The notes below the pieces were generated by a model. The model did not search any database. It was not told the origin of the DNA and saw only the letters and a program-made list of their open reading frames with translations. Below are positions 26,666 through 35,780 of a stretch of DNA of 64,000 nt, in pieces. Numbering within the stretch: the first letter of the stretch is position 1; the number at the start of each line of letters is the position of its first letter. The DNA is from MADRE3 sp963718195 (lineage in GTDB: Bacteria > Desulfobacterota > Desulfobulbia > Desulfobulbales > Desulfocapsaceae), in assembly GCA_963718195.1 (NCBI GenBank), contig CAVQYQ010000010.1:1-64000 (forward strand). The letters run 5' to 3'. Position numbers and translations under genes: made by a program.

Positions 26666-27859
26666 ATGAACATGGCAGTTTCTGAAAAAATGAAAAACTT
26701 TAGTGAAAAGTCGTCCTGGATCAGAAAGATGTTTGAGGAAGGAGCGCGATTAAAAGCGAAATATGGACAGGACAAAGTCTTTGATTTCAGTCTCGGTAAC
26801 CCGGATGTTCCTCCACCACAACAGTTCAGGGAAATCCTTATTGAAACAGCCAAGGAAACTGCACCTGGCCAGCATGCATATATGCCAAACGGTGGTCTGC
26901 CGTGGGTACGGCAGGCAGTGGCAGCCCGAATGTCTGCTGAGCAGGGCATAACCGTTGATCATGGTGATATGCTGATGACCTGCGGTGCCGCCGGCGCCCT
27001 GAACGTTACCATGAAGGCCATTCTCAATCCCGGTGATGAGGTCATCCTGCTGGCCCCCTACTTTGTTGAATACAGCTTCTATGTAGACAATCACGGCGGT
27101 GTCGGCAAAGTCGTACAGACCGACAAGCAGTTCAACCTGGACCTTGAGGCAATTGAAGAGGCGATCAGCGATAAAACACGAGCGGTAATCATTAATTCAC
27201 CGAATAACCCGACAGGGCAGATTTACAGTAAAGAATCAATCATCGCTCTTGGCAACCTTCTGGATGAAGCCGGTAACCGCTTTGGTACCTCCATTTACCT
27301 TATCTCCGACGAGCCGTATCGGAAAATTGTTTTCGACAATAACGAGGTACCTCCGATTTTTCAGTATGTTCGCAACAGTATCGTGCTGTCCTCATTTTCA
27401 AAGGATTTGTCGCTACCGGGTGAGCGTATTGGCTACCTGGCTCTCCACCCTGAAGCTGATGACAAAACAGCTATCATCGATGCCATGACGCTTGCCACCC
27501 GGATACTCGGCTTCGTCAATGCACCAGCGTTCATGCAGCGGGTTGTCGCAGGGCTTCAGGACGTATCAATTGATGACACCATATATCAACACAGAAGAGA
27601 TACATTCTGCTCAATTTTATCGACTGCAGGGTTTGATTTTATACCACCCAAGGGTGCCTTCTATGTCTTCCCAAAAGCACCCATTGATGATGATGTGCTT
27701 TTCTGCTCGTACCTGCAGGAAGAGAAAATTCTGGCGGTTCCAGGGCGAGGATTTGGCGCCCCCGGTTATATACGATTGGCTTTTTGTGTGGATGATAAGG
27801 TGATTGCCAGGTCTGCAGACGGATTTAAAGCTGCATTTGACAAGGCTACACGCGCCTGA
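26666..27859 (+). CDS. Class I/II pyridoxal-phosphate aminotransferase
   Basis: A 397-aa fold-type I aminotransferase. It has FSLGNPDVPPPQQF near the start, HAYMPNGGLPWVRQAVA, NSPNNPTGQIYS (the conserved N-P-T-G), the YLISDEPYRKIVFD strand, and the PLP-lysine segment LSSFSKDLSLPGERIGYLAL. The C-terminal substrate arginine region reads PGYIRLAFCV. It resembles aspartate/aromatic aminotransferases, but substrate cannot be fixed from sequence alone. GGAGATATG gives a good start at 26666. It converges on der. Confidence 0.92.
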   Translation: MNMAVSEKMKNFSEKSSWIRKMFEEGARLKAKYGQDKVFDFSLGNPDVPPPQQFREILIETAKETAPGQHAYMPNGGLPWVRQAVAARMSAEQGITVDHGDMLMTCGAAGALNVTMKAILNPGDEVILLAPYFVEYSFYVDNHGGVGKVVQTDKQFNLDLEAIEEAISDKTRAVIINSPNNPTGQIYSKESIIALGNLLDEAGNRFGTSIYLISDEPYRKIVFDNNEVPPIFQYVRNSIVLSSFSKDLSLPGERIGYLALHPEADDKTAIIDAMTLATRILGFVNAPAFMQRVVAGLQDVSIDDTIYQHRRDTFCSILSTAGFDFIPPKGAFYVFPKAPIDDDVLFCSYLQEEKILAVPGRGFGAPGYIRLAFCVDDKVIARSADGFKAAFDKATRA

Positions 27860-27875
27860 AACTTCCTGTTTCAGG
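27855..27875. terminator. Hairpin between convergent aminotransferase and der genes
   Basis: CCTGAAAC (27855-27862) and GTTTCAGG (27868-27875) form a perfect 8-bp stem with a 5-nt loop, overlapping the aminotransferase stop codon. No T-tract follows on either strand. It could act as a bidirectional end signal or 3' stabiliser. Confidence 0.4.
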
Positions 27876-27907
27876 TCGACGATGAAGAGGCGTTCGGAGC
27901 AGATTTC

Positions 27908-29260
27908 TCAGCGTTTTTTTCGCTCACGCTGATCTTTCTTGTCTTTAAAGATAATTCTGAGCGGAATCCTGTCGAGTCCGAGACCTTCTCGAAAACGGTT
28001 GATAAGGTACCGTTTATAGGAAAAATGAACTCCCTTGTAACTATTTGTCATAATTACAAATGTTGGCGGCCGACTGGTCAATTGGGAGGTATAGTAAAAC
28101 TTCAGTCTTTTGTTCTTGTAAATTGGTGGTGTGTGGTTCTCCACAGCGTCGGCAAGGAGTCGGTTCAGTGATGATGTAGGTATCTTAGCCGTATATTGTC
28201 GGTATACCGAACCGACCGACGGAAAAATACGTTTTATGCCGTAACCTGTTTTGGCCGAAACATTGAGCAGCGGTGCAAACCCCACGAACGGCACAGCCCG
28301 GCCAATTTCTTCCATGATCTGGGTCTGCCGCTTCTTATCGTCGGCCACCAGGTCCCATTTGTTGACCAGCAACACAAGTCCTCTTCCCGCATCCTGGGTG
28401 TAACCGATTACGGTGGCATCCTGTTCGGTTATTCCCTCAGAAGCATCAATCAGCACGACAGCAATGTCACAGCGGCTCAGTGCCGCCAGTGCCTTCAGGA
28501 TACTGAATTTTTCCAGTTTTTCCCGCGTCTTGCCTTTACGCCTGATACCGGCAGTATCGATCAGCAGGTAGTTCTTATCTTTATGGCTCAATAGTGTATC
28601 CACCGAATCTCTGGTGGTTCCGGACATCTCGGAGACCACCATTCGATCTTGGCCCAGAATTTTATTGATCATCGAAGACTTACCGACATTGGGCCGACCG
28701 AAAAAGGCCATACGAATCGTATTATCAGGCAGATTGGCCGGTGTCGGATCCTCCGGCAGGCTGGAACAGAGCCCTTCCATCAGGCTGGAAAAGCCATAAC
28801 TGTGTTCAGCTGAAAGTGGCCAGAACTCATCAATTCCCAGTTCATAAAATGAAATCAGCCGCTCGTGCTCAAGTTCCGGACCGTCAATTTTGTTGACCAC
28901 GTAAAATACTTTTTTATTGGTCCGCCGGAGGAGATCAACGACCTCATGATCAAATGGCATCAGTCCGCTCTTCCCATCCAGCAGGAACAGTATGACATCG
29001 GCCTCGTCCAGTGCCGCCAGCGCCTGCTCACGGATGTCATCGACCATGGCGTCCTGCGGATCAGAATCAATACCGCCGGTATCCACCAGGATAAATGACT
29101 GTCCTCGCCAGTTTACCCGATCGTACTGGCGATCCCTGGTGACCCCGGGTGTCGGATCAACAATTGCCTTACGCGATCCGGTTATCCTGTTGAACAGGGT
29201 TGATTTACCGACGTTGGGTCTGCCGATGAGCGCGACGATCGGGGTTGCTTGATTTTGCAT
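27908..29260 (-). CDS. der: Ribosome biogenesis GTPase Der (EngA)
   Basis: An essential tandem-G-domain GTPase acting in 50S subunit assembly. The 450 aa contain a first G domain with GRPNVGKSTLFNRITG (12-27), DTGG and NKID, and a second with GRPNVGKSSMINKILG, DTAGIRRKGK and NKWD. A C-terminal KH-like domain ends in LRIIFKDKKDQRERKKR. All GTPase motifs are present. It is the last gene of the long minus-strand run that begins with glmS, 54 nt after the kinase-like gene. Confidence 0.96.
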   Translation of the reverse strand: MQNQATPIVALIGRPNVGKSTLFNRITGSRKAIVDPTPGVTRDRQYDRVNWRGQSFILVDTGGIDSDPQDAMVDDIREQALAALDEADVILFLLDGKSGLMPFDHEVVDLLRRTNKKVFYVVNKIDGPELEHERLISFYELGIDEFWPLSAEHSYGFSSLMEGLCSSLPEDPTPANLPDNTIRMAFFGRPNVGKSSMINKILGQDRMVVSEMSGTTRDSVDTLLSHKDKNYLLIDTAGIRRKGKTREKLEKFSILKALAALSRCDIAVVLIDASEGITEQDATVIGYTQDAGRGLVLLVNKWDLVADDKKRQTQIMEEIGRAVPFVGFAPLLNVSAKTGYGIKRIFPSVGSVYRQYTAKIPTSSLNRLLADAVENHTPPIYKNKRLKFYYTSQLTSRPPTFVIMTNSYKGVHFSYKRYLINRFREGLGLDRIPLRIIFKDKKDQRERKKR

Positions 29261-29314
29261 AGCTTAGATATTCTCCTTTGTGGGTCTCTATACTCGAAAG
29301 GAGCGTGATTGTCA

Positions 29315-30370
29315 TCACCCGAGACGATTGTAGGCACTGATCGCGGTCGCAACAGTCTGCTGCAGGACGGGATAATGCTGAAATTCTTTTTCCTGAAGCC
29401 TCTTTCTCAGCATGCTTAGCGAGGGTACTATATACGGTCTGAAAAACGGTTTTTGCAGTGCTCCAGAAAGATAGGCAAAGGCGCCGATAATCTGTAAATT
29501 TCTCTGCAGGGCCAGAAATGGAAAAGAACGTATGATTTTATCTCTGCTCACTTCAGGATATGCACTCATCTCCTGGATGTAAATAGAGAAGAGGTCCTGC
29601 TGTTCACTCTCAGAAAGTGCAGCATATGGATCGATCAGCAGGGAGGCGAGATCGTAGCCGGGAGGGCCCAATCGCCCCGCCTGGAAATCGATTACTCCGA
29701 TACGGTCATTGCTGACCATTATATTTCGCGACTGAAAATCTCGATGGAGAAAAAAAGGCTCTGAAGAGCTCATCACCTGGGCGGCAATATCCTCAAACTC
29801 TTCATCCAGGCCTTCTACCGCACCTGCCTGAAGCGTATCCTGCCAGAAAGCTTTGAAAAAATACCCCGACTCACGACCAAGCATCACCTCGCGATCATAC
29901 GCAGACGTATCATAACACCAGTTCTGGTCAAAGCCTCGCCGACCTCTGACCTGCAGATCAACCAGTTCTTTGACCACCTGCCGATACAACTCCAATGTTT
30001 GTTGCCGATCACTTGCCAGCATATCATGCAGCCTGGTGTCGCCAAAATCCTCAAAAAGTATCAGGCCAATACCTTCATCGACCGCACGTATCTCCGGAAC
30101 AGCTCCCCCGACCTTATGGAGATGTCTTCCGATCTCCAGAGCAGATCGAAATTCAGCCATGTCTTTTTTGCTGCTGGAAGGCGGCAATACAGCAATACAG
30201 ACCGATTCATTCCGCCTTAAAACCCGGACAAATTTCCGTGATGACCCGTCTCCGCTCAACCACTGAAATACGGTTTTCTCCTGGTTTCCAAGAGGCTGCA
30301 GACTGGCATAGAGCTCCTTTTCCAAAAGGCTCGTTATCCGCTGTTCAATAGAGTCTGGATGTTCCATCAT
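29315..30370 (-). CDS. AmgK-like sugar kinase (aminoglycoside phosphotransferase fold)
   Basis: A 351-aa APH-fold kinase with the catalytic loop FLHRDFQSRNIMV (HxDxxxxN, about 215-227) and the metal-binding VIDFQAGRLGPPGYDLASLL. The N-lobe has LSGDGSSRKFVRVLR. This form, paired with a sugar nucleotidyltransferase gene 22 nt upstream, matches the AmgK/MurU pair of Pseudomonas, in which AmgK phosphorylates MurNAc and GlcNAc at C1. The pairing and nearby murein genes support the call. Substrate is inferred. Alternative: a kinase for another surface-sugar precursor such as a heptose. Confidence 0.75.
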   Translation of the reverse strand: MMEHPDSIEQRITSLLEKELYASLQPLGNQEKTVFQWLSGDGSSRKFVRVLRRNESVCIAVLPPSSSKKDMAEFRSALEIGRHLHKVGGAVPEIRAVDEGIGLILFEDFGDTRLHDMLASDRQQTLELYRQVVKELVDLQVRGRRGFDQNWCYDTSAYDREVMLGRESGYFFKAFWQDTLQAGAVEGLDEEFEDIAAQVMSSSEPFFLHRDFQSRNIMVSNDRIGVIDFQAGRLGPPGYDLASLLIDPYAALSESEQQDLFSIYIQEMSAYPEVSRDKIIRSFPFLALQRNLQIIGAFAYLSGALQKPFFRPYIVPSLSMLRKRLQEKEFQHYPVLQQTVATAISAYNRLG

Positions 30371-30391
30371 ATCACCGTGATTTGTCCCCTT

Positions 30392-31279
30392 CTACTGGGG
30401 CAAAACGATCTTGCTGTTTATCCGGGAATAAGACGGTACCCGAGCCCTGTCCCAGACCACCGATCGGCTCAGCTGCACATAATCACCAAGAGATGCGTTA
30501 CCCACACAGTTCCACCCGTCAAACCTGCAGCCTTGTCCCAAAACACAACGCTTGTCTATGAGCAGACCGTTTTCCGGATGTACCAGCAATTCAGGCCATA
30601 TCACCATCTTTCCAAGCAGAAGGGACTCGTGCAGGGCCAGATAATCCTGCGGGGTTCCCATATCGCTCCAGCAGATATCTTCTGCGACAAAAGCATTTAT
30701 TATTTTTCCACCTTTGAGCATATGCCGATAGTGATCAATAATGCAGGAGTATTCCCCCTTTTTTATCTCTTGTAAAATGTGAGGGTTGATCACCTGGATA
30801 CCGGTATAGGCCCGATAGTGATTCTGCTGGTCATGATGAAATCCGGTGATACAATTTTCTACCGCTGATACCGTGTTAAAGCGCCGATAGTCATGCAGGA
30901 CCATGGTCACATCAGCACCACTATTTATGTGGCTCGTATATATTTCCCTGAATTTGACATCGTGATAGATGTCGCCATTTGTGACCAGCAACGGTTCATC
31001 ATCGAGACGTTCAAGTGCTTCGCGCAAACCTCCTGCGGTACCAAGTATCGTCTTTTCTTCCTGGATGATGACCCCATCGAGCTGTTCGACTGCTATCCTG
31101 ATCTGCTCGCCGAGATGATGACAATTTACCGTTATTCGGGAGAACCCCGAGGATTTGAGATGATCAATGGTTGCCAGCAGAAGCGGCCTGTTGAGAACAG
31201 GAAAGAGCGGTTTTGGTTTTATCAGACTATACGGTTTCAGCCTGGTACCAAATCCTGCAGCAAGTATCATCGCCTGCAT
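30392..31279 (-). CDS. MurU-like sugar-1-phosphate nucleotidyltransferase
   Basis: A 295-aa nucleotidyltransferase with the signature MILAAGFGTRLKPYSLIKPKPLFPVLNRPLL (nucleotide and metal binding), LVTNGDIYHDVKF and WSDMGTPQDYLAL. MurU adds UMP to MurNAc-1-P, but it is about 220 aa. This protein has an extra C-terminal segment (about 235-295) with hexapeptide-like repeats (CVLGQGCRFDGWNCVGNASLGDYVQL), as in mannose-1-P guanylyltransferases. The sugar is therefore uncertain. Close linkage to the AmgK-like kinase argues for a two-step route from free sugar to NDP-sugar. Confidence 0.75.
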   Translation of the reverse strand: MQAMILAAGFGTRLKPYSLIKPKPLFPVLNRPLLLATIDHLKSSGFSRITVNCHHLGEQIRIAVEQLDGVIIQEEKTILGTAGGLREALERLDDEPLLVTNGDIYHDVKFREIYTSHINSGADVTMVLHDYRRFNTVSAVENCITGFHHDQQNHYRAYTGIQVINPHILQEIKKGEYSCIIDHYRHMLKGGKIINAFVAEDICWSDMGTPQDYLALHESLLLGKMVIWPELLVHPENGLLIDKRCVLGQGCRFDGWNCVGNASLGDYVQLSRSVVWDRARVPSYSRINSKIVLPQ

Positions 31280-31363
31280 AGAATCACCTGGTTAGCGCTC
31301 TGAATAAGGGATTTTGGCTGCAACCGACGGTCATTGACCCGGCAGTATTGCACAGAGAAAGTC

Positions 31364-32212
31364 TTAATAGTCGAGGGTGCCGTCTGCCAACTCTTCAATT
31401 CCGACAACGACAATGCCCGCCTTTTCTGCCGCCAAAACCATCTGCTGGCGGTCAAACAGCAGGGACTGACCAGCCTCAACGGCAAGCACCGAACAGTTAA
31501 CTTCCTTCATCGTTTCTATGGTGCCCAGTCCAGTGGCGGGCAGATCAAAGCGGAAATCCTGGTTCGGTTTTCTCAGTTTTACGACCACCGCCTGTTCCTT
31601 AGCCAGGGATCCACCGCGGCGAATGGCGGCGTCAGTGCCTTCAATTGCCTCGACCGCCATCACTGCACTTTCACGCACCACCACGCACTGGCCGATATCA
31701 AGGCTGCCAATTGCCCGGGCATTTCTCCAACCAAACTCGATATCGCGCTGTTGATTTTTATTTAGCTTTTTCCGCGTCAATATACCCTTGGGAAACAGAA
31801 GGTGCTCGAGATAGAGGGTCGATTCTAGGACAGAAATACCTTCCTGCTCAAGTGACATTGCCACTGCCCGAAGAATGGAATCATCCTGTCTACTGTCGAT
31901 TTTATTCCACAGAGACAGTCCTTTCAAATCAGGAAGGATATCCCTGAAAATTTGAGTCTTGGTGATGGTGCCCAGAAAGACCGTCTCAGAGACCCTGCTG
32001 TTCTTGAAAAACTTGATTATCTTACCGAGCTGACCAAGCTTTACCCAGCAGACCTCGTCTGCTGCCCGGGCAACCTTCTCGTCTGTCTCACTTCGATGCG
32101 CGACGACATAAACATGCCGGCCAGCACGATGCGCCGCTTCGATAAATAACAGCGGGAATTGGCCACCCCCGGCAATTATCCCGATACGTTCCTGCTCTGA
32201 CTTGCTAGACAT
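31364..32212 (-). CDS. lpxI: UDP-2,3-diacylglucosamine pyrophosphatase LpxI
   Basis: Hydrolyses UDP-2,3-diacylglucosamine to lipid X, the step done by LpxH in enterobacteria. It is a 282-aa DUF1009/LpxI protein. It has an N-terminal start RIGIIAGGGQFPLLFIEAA, the LGTITKTQIFRDILPDLKG region, and the C-terminal catalytic domain with AIEGTDAAIRRGG and DLPATGLGTIETMKE. It lies 6 nt after lpxA, the usual lpxA-lpxI order. lpxB does not follow here. Confidence 0.95.
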   Translation of the reverse strand: MSSKSEQERIGIIAGGGQFPLLFIEAAHRAGRHVYVVAHRSETDEKVARAADEVCWVKLGQLGKIIKFFKNSRVSETVFLGTITKTQIFRDILPDLKGLSLWNKIDSRQDDSILRAVAMSLEQEGISVLESTLYLEHLLFPKGILTRKKLNKNQQRDIEFGWRNARAIGSLDIGQCVVVRESAVMAVEAIEGTDAAIRRGGSLAKEQAVVVKLRKPNQDFRFDLPATGLGTIETMKEVNCSVLAVEAGQSLLFDRQQMVLAAEKAGIVVVGIEELADGTLDY

Positions 32213-32217
32213 CAGCT

Positions 32218-33015
32218 TCAGTCTTCACTGGTGCGCCTGATTACACCTCTTTTTGAAGTGTTGAAAAATTCGATCATCTGCTCTACTTCCTGGCAGCCGG
32301 GAAACTCCTGGCGCGCCTGGACCAGGGCATCCTTTAAGAGCAGGTTCGGGGAACGGTATATAATCCTGAAAGTGGAATCGAGCATTTTGATTGTCTCCCT
32401 GCTGAAACCATTTCGGCGCAATCCCACTTTATTGATACCGGACACCCTTGTCCTGCTGCGGGTTCCGGCAACAATCACATAGGGCGGAACATCAAGTCCT
32501 AATCCGGAAATACCGCCAATATAGGAAAACGTGCCGATACGACAAAACTGGTGAACGGCAACAAGGCCGCCGATGGAAGCATTATTTCCTACTTCAACAT
32601 GTCCGGCGAGTGTGGCGACGTTGGCCATAATAACATTATCTCCAATGACGCAGTCATGGGCGATGTGGATATAGGCCATCAGCAAATTATTGCTGCCAAT
32701 TACCGTCTTCTGCTTACCGCTCGGGGTTCCCCGGTGAATCGAGGCATATTCCCTGATCTGGTTATCATTGCCGACAATCAGCTCAGTCGGTTCCCCCTTG
32801 TAGTTGAGGTCTTGCGGTGCTCCACCGACCGTTGCAAAACTTCCGATCAGATTTCTCTCTCCAATGGTGGAGGGTCCGCTGACAACGGCATGTGCCTCCA
32901 CTTTTGTCTCGGCACCTATCTTTACGTCTGAACCGATAACTGCATACGGTCCAATATCTACAGAAGAATCAAGTTCAGCAGAAGAATCAATTACTGCTGT
33001 TGAGTGAATTGTCAT
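32218..33015 (-). CDS. lpxA: UDP-N-acetylglucosamine 3-O-acyltransferase LpxA
   Basis: First lipid A acyltransfer step, using acyl-ACP. The 265 aa comprise a left-handed beta-helix of hexapeptide repeats (about 1-190), the catalytic-His segment YIHIAHDCVIGDNVIMAN (the His in HIAHD), IGGLVAVHQFCRIG, and the C-terminal helical domain with RRNGFSRETIKML. It also has GAPQDLNYKGEPTEL, typical of LpxA. It is 67 nt downstream of fabZ in the lipid A run. Confidence 0.97.
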   Translation of the reverse strand: MTIHSTAVIDSSAELDSSVDIGPYAVIGSDVKIGAETKVEAHAVVSGPSTIGERNLIGSFATVGGAPQDLNYKGEPTELIVGNDNQIREYASIHRGTPSGKQKTVIGSNNLLMAYIHIAHDCVIGDNVIMANVATLAGHVEVGNNASIGGLVAVHQFCRIGTFSYIGGISGLGLDVPPYVIVAGTRSRTRVSGINKVGLRRNGFSRETIKMLDSTFRIIYRSPNLLLKDALVQARQEFPGCQEVEQMIEFFNTSKRGVIRRTSED

Positions 33016-33081
33016 AGTCTTTTTATAAAAAGGGAAAAGTTAAATTTTCGTTCATACATCGTCTGATGATAAACAGACCTG

Positions 33082-33534
33082 CTATCCAAAACTTGCCATG
33101 AGCGACGCTTCAGTTACCAGCTGGCCATCAACCGTTGCCCGACCTTCCATCACCATAACTGACCGTTTGTGTTTTGTCAGTTGCAGTTCATAGATGAGCT
33201 GATCACCGGGTACCACCGGTCTTCTGAACCGCGCCTTGTCAATACCTGCAAAATAGAGCAACTTGGTACCGATGTTTTCTGGAAATGAGTGGTAGGCCAT
33301 GCACCCACTCGCCTGAGCCATACCCTCAAGGATAAGCACACCCGGCATTACCGGCTGGTCGGGAAAGTGCCCCTGAAAAAACTGCTCGTTCATGGTCACA
33401 TTCTTTATTCCAATAACACTTTTCCTGGGAACCAGCGAGGTAATTCGATCAACCAGGATGAATGGGTACCGGTGGGGAAGCAAACGCATGATCCCCAGGA
33501 CATCAATAGCTTTTTCTTCTGCAATATCTTCCAT
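33082..33534 (-). CDS. fabZ: 3-hydroxyacyl-ACP dehydratase FabZ
   Basis: Dehydrates 3-hydroxyacyl-ACP in fatty acid synthesis and competes with LpxA/LpxD for the same substrate pool, which explains its place in lipid A operons. It is a 150-aa hot-dog-fold protein with LLPHRYPFILVDRI (catalytic His), FQGHFPDQPVMPGVLILEGMAQASG (catalytic Glu) and FAGIDKARFRRPVVPGDQL. It lies between lpxD and lpxA, 12 nt after lpxD. Confidence 0.97.
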   Translation of the reverse strand: MEDIAEEKAIDVLGIMRLLPHRYPFILVDRITSLVPRKSVIGIKNVTMNEQFFQGHFPDQPVMPGVLILEGMAQASGCMAYHSFPENIGTKLLYFAGIDKARFRRPVVPGDQLIYELQLTKHKRSVMVMEGRATVDGQLVTEASLMASFG

Positions 33535-33545
33535 ATTTCTACTCC

Positions 33546-34592
33546 TTAATCCTTATCTTCATGCTGCTCTTTGAGCAAGCTGAGCTCTTTTTTTATCTTT
33601 CTCATATCACGCACGATTTCCGGTAATTTCCCGAATAACGACGCGGCCTTGAACCATGTCTTGGCTGGAATCGCAGGCGTTCCGGCAAGCATTGAACCGG
33701 CAGGCTTATCACCATGAACGGCGCTCCTGCCAGCCACCATGGTACCATCACCAATTGACTGGTGTCCTGCGGCACCGGCACCGCCACCAAAAACAACGTT
33801 TCTCCCAAGGTTTACGGACCCAGCTATTCCAACTTGGGCAACAAGTAAACAGTTTTCACCAACAACCACATTATGCGCAACCTGTACCAGATTATCTATT
33901 TTGGTGCCGGATTTAATCCAGGTCACTCCAAAGGTCGCCCGATCGACACAGCAATTAGCACCAATCTCCACATCATCGCCTATTCTGACAATTCCGGTTT
34001 GTGGCCGCTTGATATGGCACCCCCTTTCGTCTGCTGCATAACCATAGCCATCACTGCCGATCACCGTACCGGAATGAATAACAACTCGTTTTCCCAGTTC
34101 GCAGTGATTGCCAATGGTTACATTTGCCTTGATTAAACAGTCATCCCCGATGATCGCCTTGTCACCGATTACCGCACACGGTTCAATGGTAACCCGCTCA
34201 CCCAGGATAACCTGATCGCCAATAACCGCATGGGCCCCAACCGTGACCTGCTTTGGAATAGTGCAGTCCGTTCCAACTATTGCAGATTTGTGGACACCCC
34301 GCTCGCTAAAAGGTTCCTGAAGCATATGGTTCTGGATAATTGCCGAAGCGAGATACGGATTTTTTACCCTGATAAGGATTTTCTCAGATTCTGTGATTTC
34401 AAGCGGCACCACAACTGCTCCAGCGGATGATTGTTCAAGCAGATCATATTGTGCAGCCTTGGCGAGAAATGACAGATCCTCAACCCCTGCAGTCTCAAGC
34501 GGTCCAAATTCTTTGACCGTCTTTTTTCCGTCGCCGACAACGTCTCCACCCACCATGGTTGCTAGGTCTTCGAGAGCGAATTCTTTTTCCAT
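33546..34592 (-). CDS. lpxD: UDP-3-O-acylglucosamine N-acyltransferase LpxD
   Basis: Third step of lipid A synthesis, adding an N-linked 3-hydroxyacyl chain. The 348 aa comprise an N-terminal uridine-binding domain (about 1-95, with DLSFLAKAAQYDLL) and a hexapeptide-repeat left-handed beta-helix. The catalytic His segment is NLVQVAHNVVVGENCLLVAQVGIAGS. A C-terminal helical extension follows (MRKIKKELSLLKEQHED). It is 19 nt after the NamZ-like gene in the operon. Confidence 0.97.
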   Translation of the reverse strand: MEKEFALEDLATMVGGDVVGDGKKTVKEFGPLETAGVEDLSFLAKAAQYDLLEQSSAGAVVVPLEITESEKILIRVKNPYLASAIIQNHMLQEPFSERGVHKSAIVGTDCTIPKQVTVGAHAVIGDQVILGERVTIEPCAVIGDKAIIGDDCLIKANVTIGNHCELGKRVVIHSGTVIGSDGYGYAADERGCHIKRPQTGIVRIGDDVEIGANCCVDRATFGVTWIKSGTKIDNLVQVAHNVVVGENCLLVAQVGIAGSVNLGRNVVFGGGAGAAGHQSIGDGTMVAGRSAVHGDKPAGSMLAGTPAIPAKTWFKAASLFGKLPEIVRDMRKIKKELSLLKEQHEDKD

Positions 34593-34610
34593 AAGGTTTT
34601 ATCGTGTAGA

Positions 34611-35780
34611 TTATGAGTACATAAAATATTTTTGTCTGTGTTGATCAAAGTTCTCGAGTTCTCCAGACCATCCCTGTTCGAGTTCTTCTACCGGAATTCC
34701 TTGCTCAAGCCTGAGCCGGAGCTTTCGGTCTCCCAGGATCAAATCCATTGGCAGTTTTTCATATTCATATTCATAGGGTGGCTGTTTGTATGCAAATGCT
34801 TCCGGAAAGAGAAGATAAACCGCCTGAAAGAGTGCCAGGCTTGTCCTGTACGGTTTAAAAACCTGGGGGTCGGTGACATGCAGATGAAATCCGCTGCACG
34901 GTTTTCCCGCATATTTTCCAGATGTGGGCTCAAAGACAAGCGGTCTGAGGTAACAACCGGGAAGTTCCGTTTCGTTCAGTTTGGTCAATATGGGCTGGTG
35001 TACCCAGTAGGGAGCTCCGACCAGCTCAAAGGGCAAGGTGGTTCCTCTTCCCTCCGAGACAGCTGTCCCCTCCCAGATAACCTGACCGGGATAGACTATG
35101 GCCGTTTCCGGCGTCGGCATGTTGGGTGACGGGTAAATCCACGGCAATCCGGTATCCCGGAAGTACATTTCTCTCTTCCAGCCAGCCATCGGAACAACTT
35201 CAAGATCGGCATTAATACCGTATTCCTGGTTCAGATAGCGGGCAAGCTCGCCAAACGTAAGCCCGTGACGCATTGGCAATGGATAACGTCCGACAAAAGA
35301 CGAGAACTGCATATCCAGTATATTTCCCTCGACGAGCTGACCGCCTATCGGGTTTGGGCGATCAAGGATCACCACCTTCTTGTTATACTGTGCTGCTGCC
35401 TCCAGACAATAGGCCATGGTATAGAGAAAGGTATAGACGCGTGTGCCGACATCGGCAATATCAACGACCAGCAGATCCAGATAACTGAACATTTCTCTGG
35501 TCGGCCGCCTGGTTGCCCCATAGAGGCTGAAGACAGGTAAACCGGTAACCTCATCGAAACCATCAGCAGATTCGATCATATTATCCTGTTTTTCAGCGTA
35601 AAAACCATGCTGGGGAGAAAAGAGACAGGTCAGGTCACCTTTGAGCCGCTGTTTCAGGAGAATCCGACTGTGAAGGAGGCTCCGGTTGACAGATGCCTGG
35701 TTGCAGAGCAGTCCGACGCGCTGCCCCGGTTGCCAGGGCAGCTGATCAGCCAGCAGGACATCAATACCAAGTGTTACCAT
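34611..35780 (-). CDS. namZ: NamZ-like exo-beta-N-acetylmuramidase (DUF1343)
   Basis: A 389-aa DUF1343/YbbC-family protein. It begins GIDVLLADQLPWQPGQRVGLLCNQAS, followed by LFSPQHGFYAEKQDNM, LVVDIADVGTRVYTFLYTM, DRPNPIGGQLVEGNI, and IYPSPNMPTPETAIVYPG. The Bacillus member NamZ removes terminal MurNAc from peptidoglycan fragments (established for that family). There is no signal peptide, so this protein is probably cytoplasmic and would act on imported fragments. Its start overlaps the glmS stop by one base, linking amino-sugar supply to murein turnover. Activity here is inferred from family. Confidence 0.85.
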   Translation of the reverse strand: MVTLGIDVLLADQLPWQPGQRVGLLCNQASVNRSLLHSRILLKQRLKGDLTCLFSPQHGFYAEKQDNMIESADGFDEVTGLPVFSLYGATRRPTREMFSYLDLLVVDIADVGTRVYTFLYTMAYCLEAAAQYNKKVVILDRPNPIGGQLVEGNILDMQFSSFVGRYPLPMRHGLTFGELARYLNQEYGINADLEVVPMAGWKREMYFRDTGLPWIYPSPNMPTPETAIVYPGQVIWEGTAVSEGRGTTLPFELVGAPYWVHQPILTKLNETELPGCYLRPLVFEPTSGKYAGKPCSGFHLHVTDPQVFKPYRTSLALFQAVYLLFPEAFAYKQPPYEYEYEKLPMDLILGDRKLRLRLEQGIPVEELEQGWSGELENFDQHRQKYFMYS

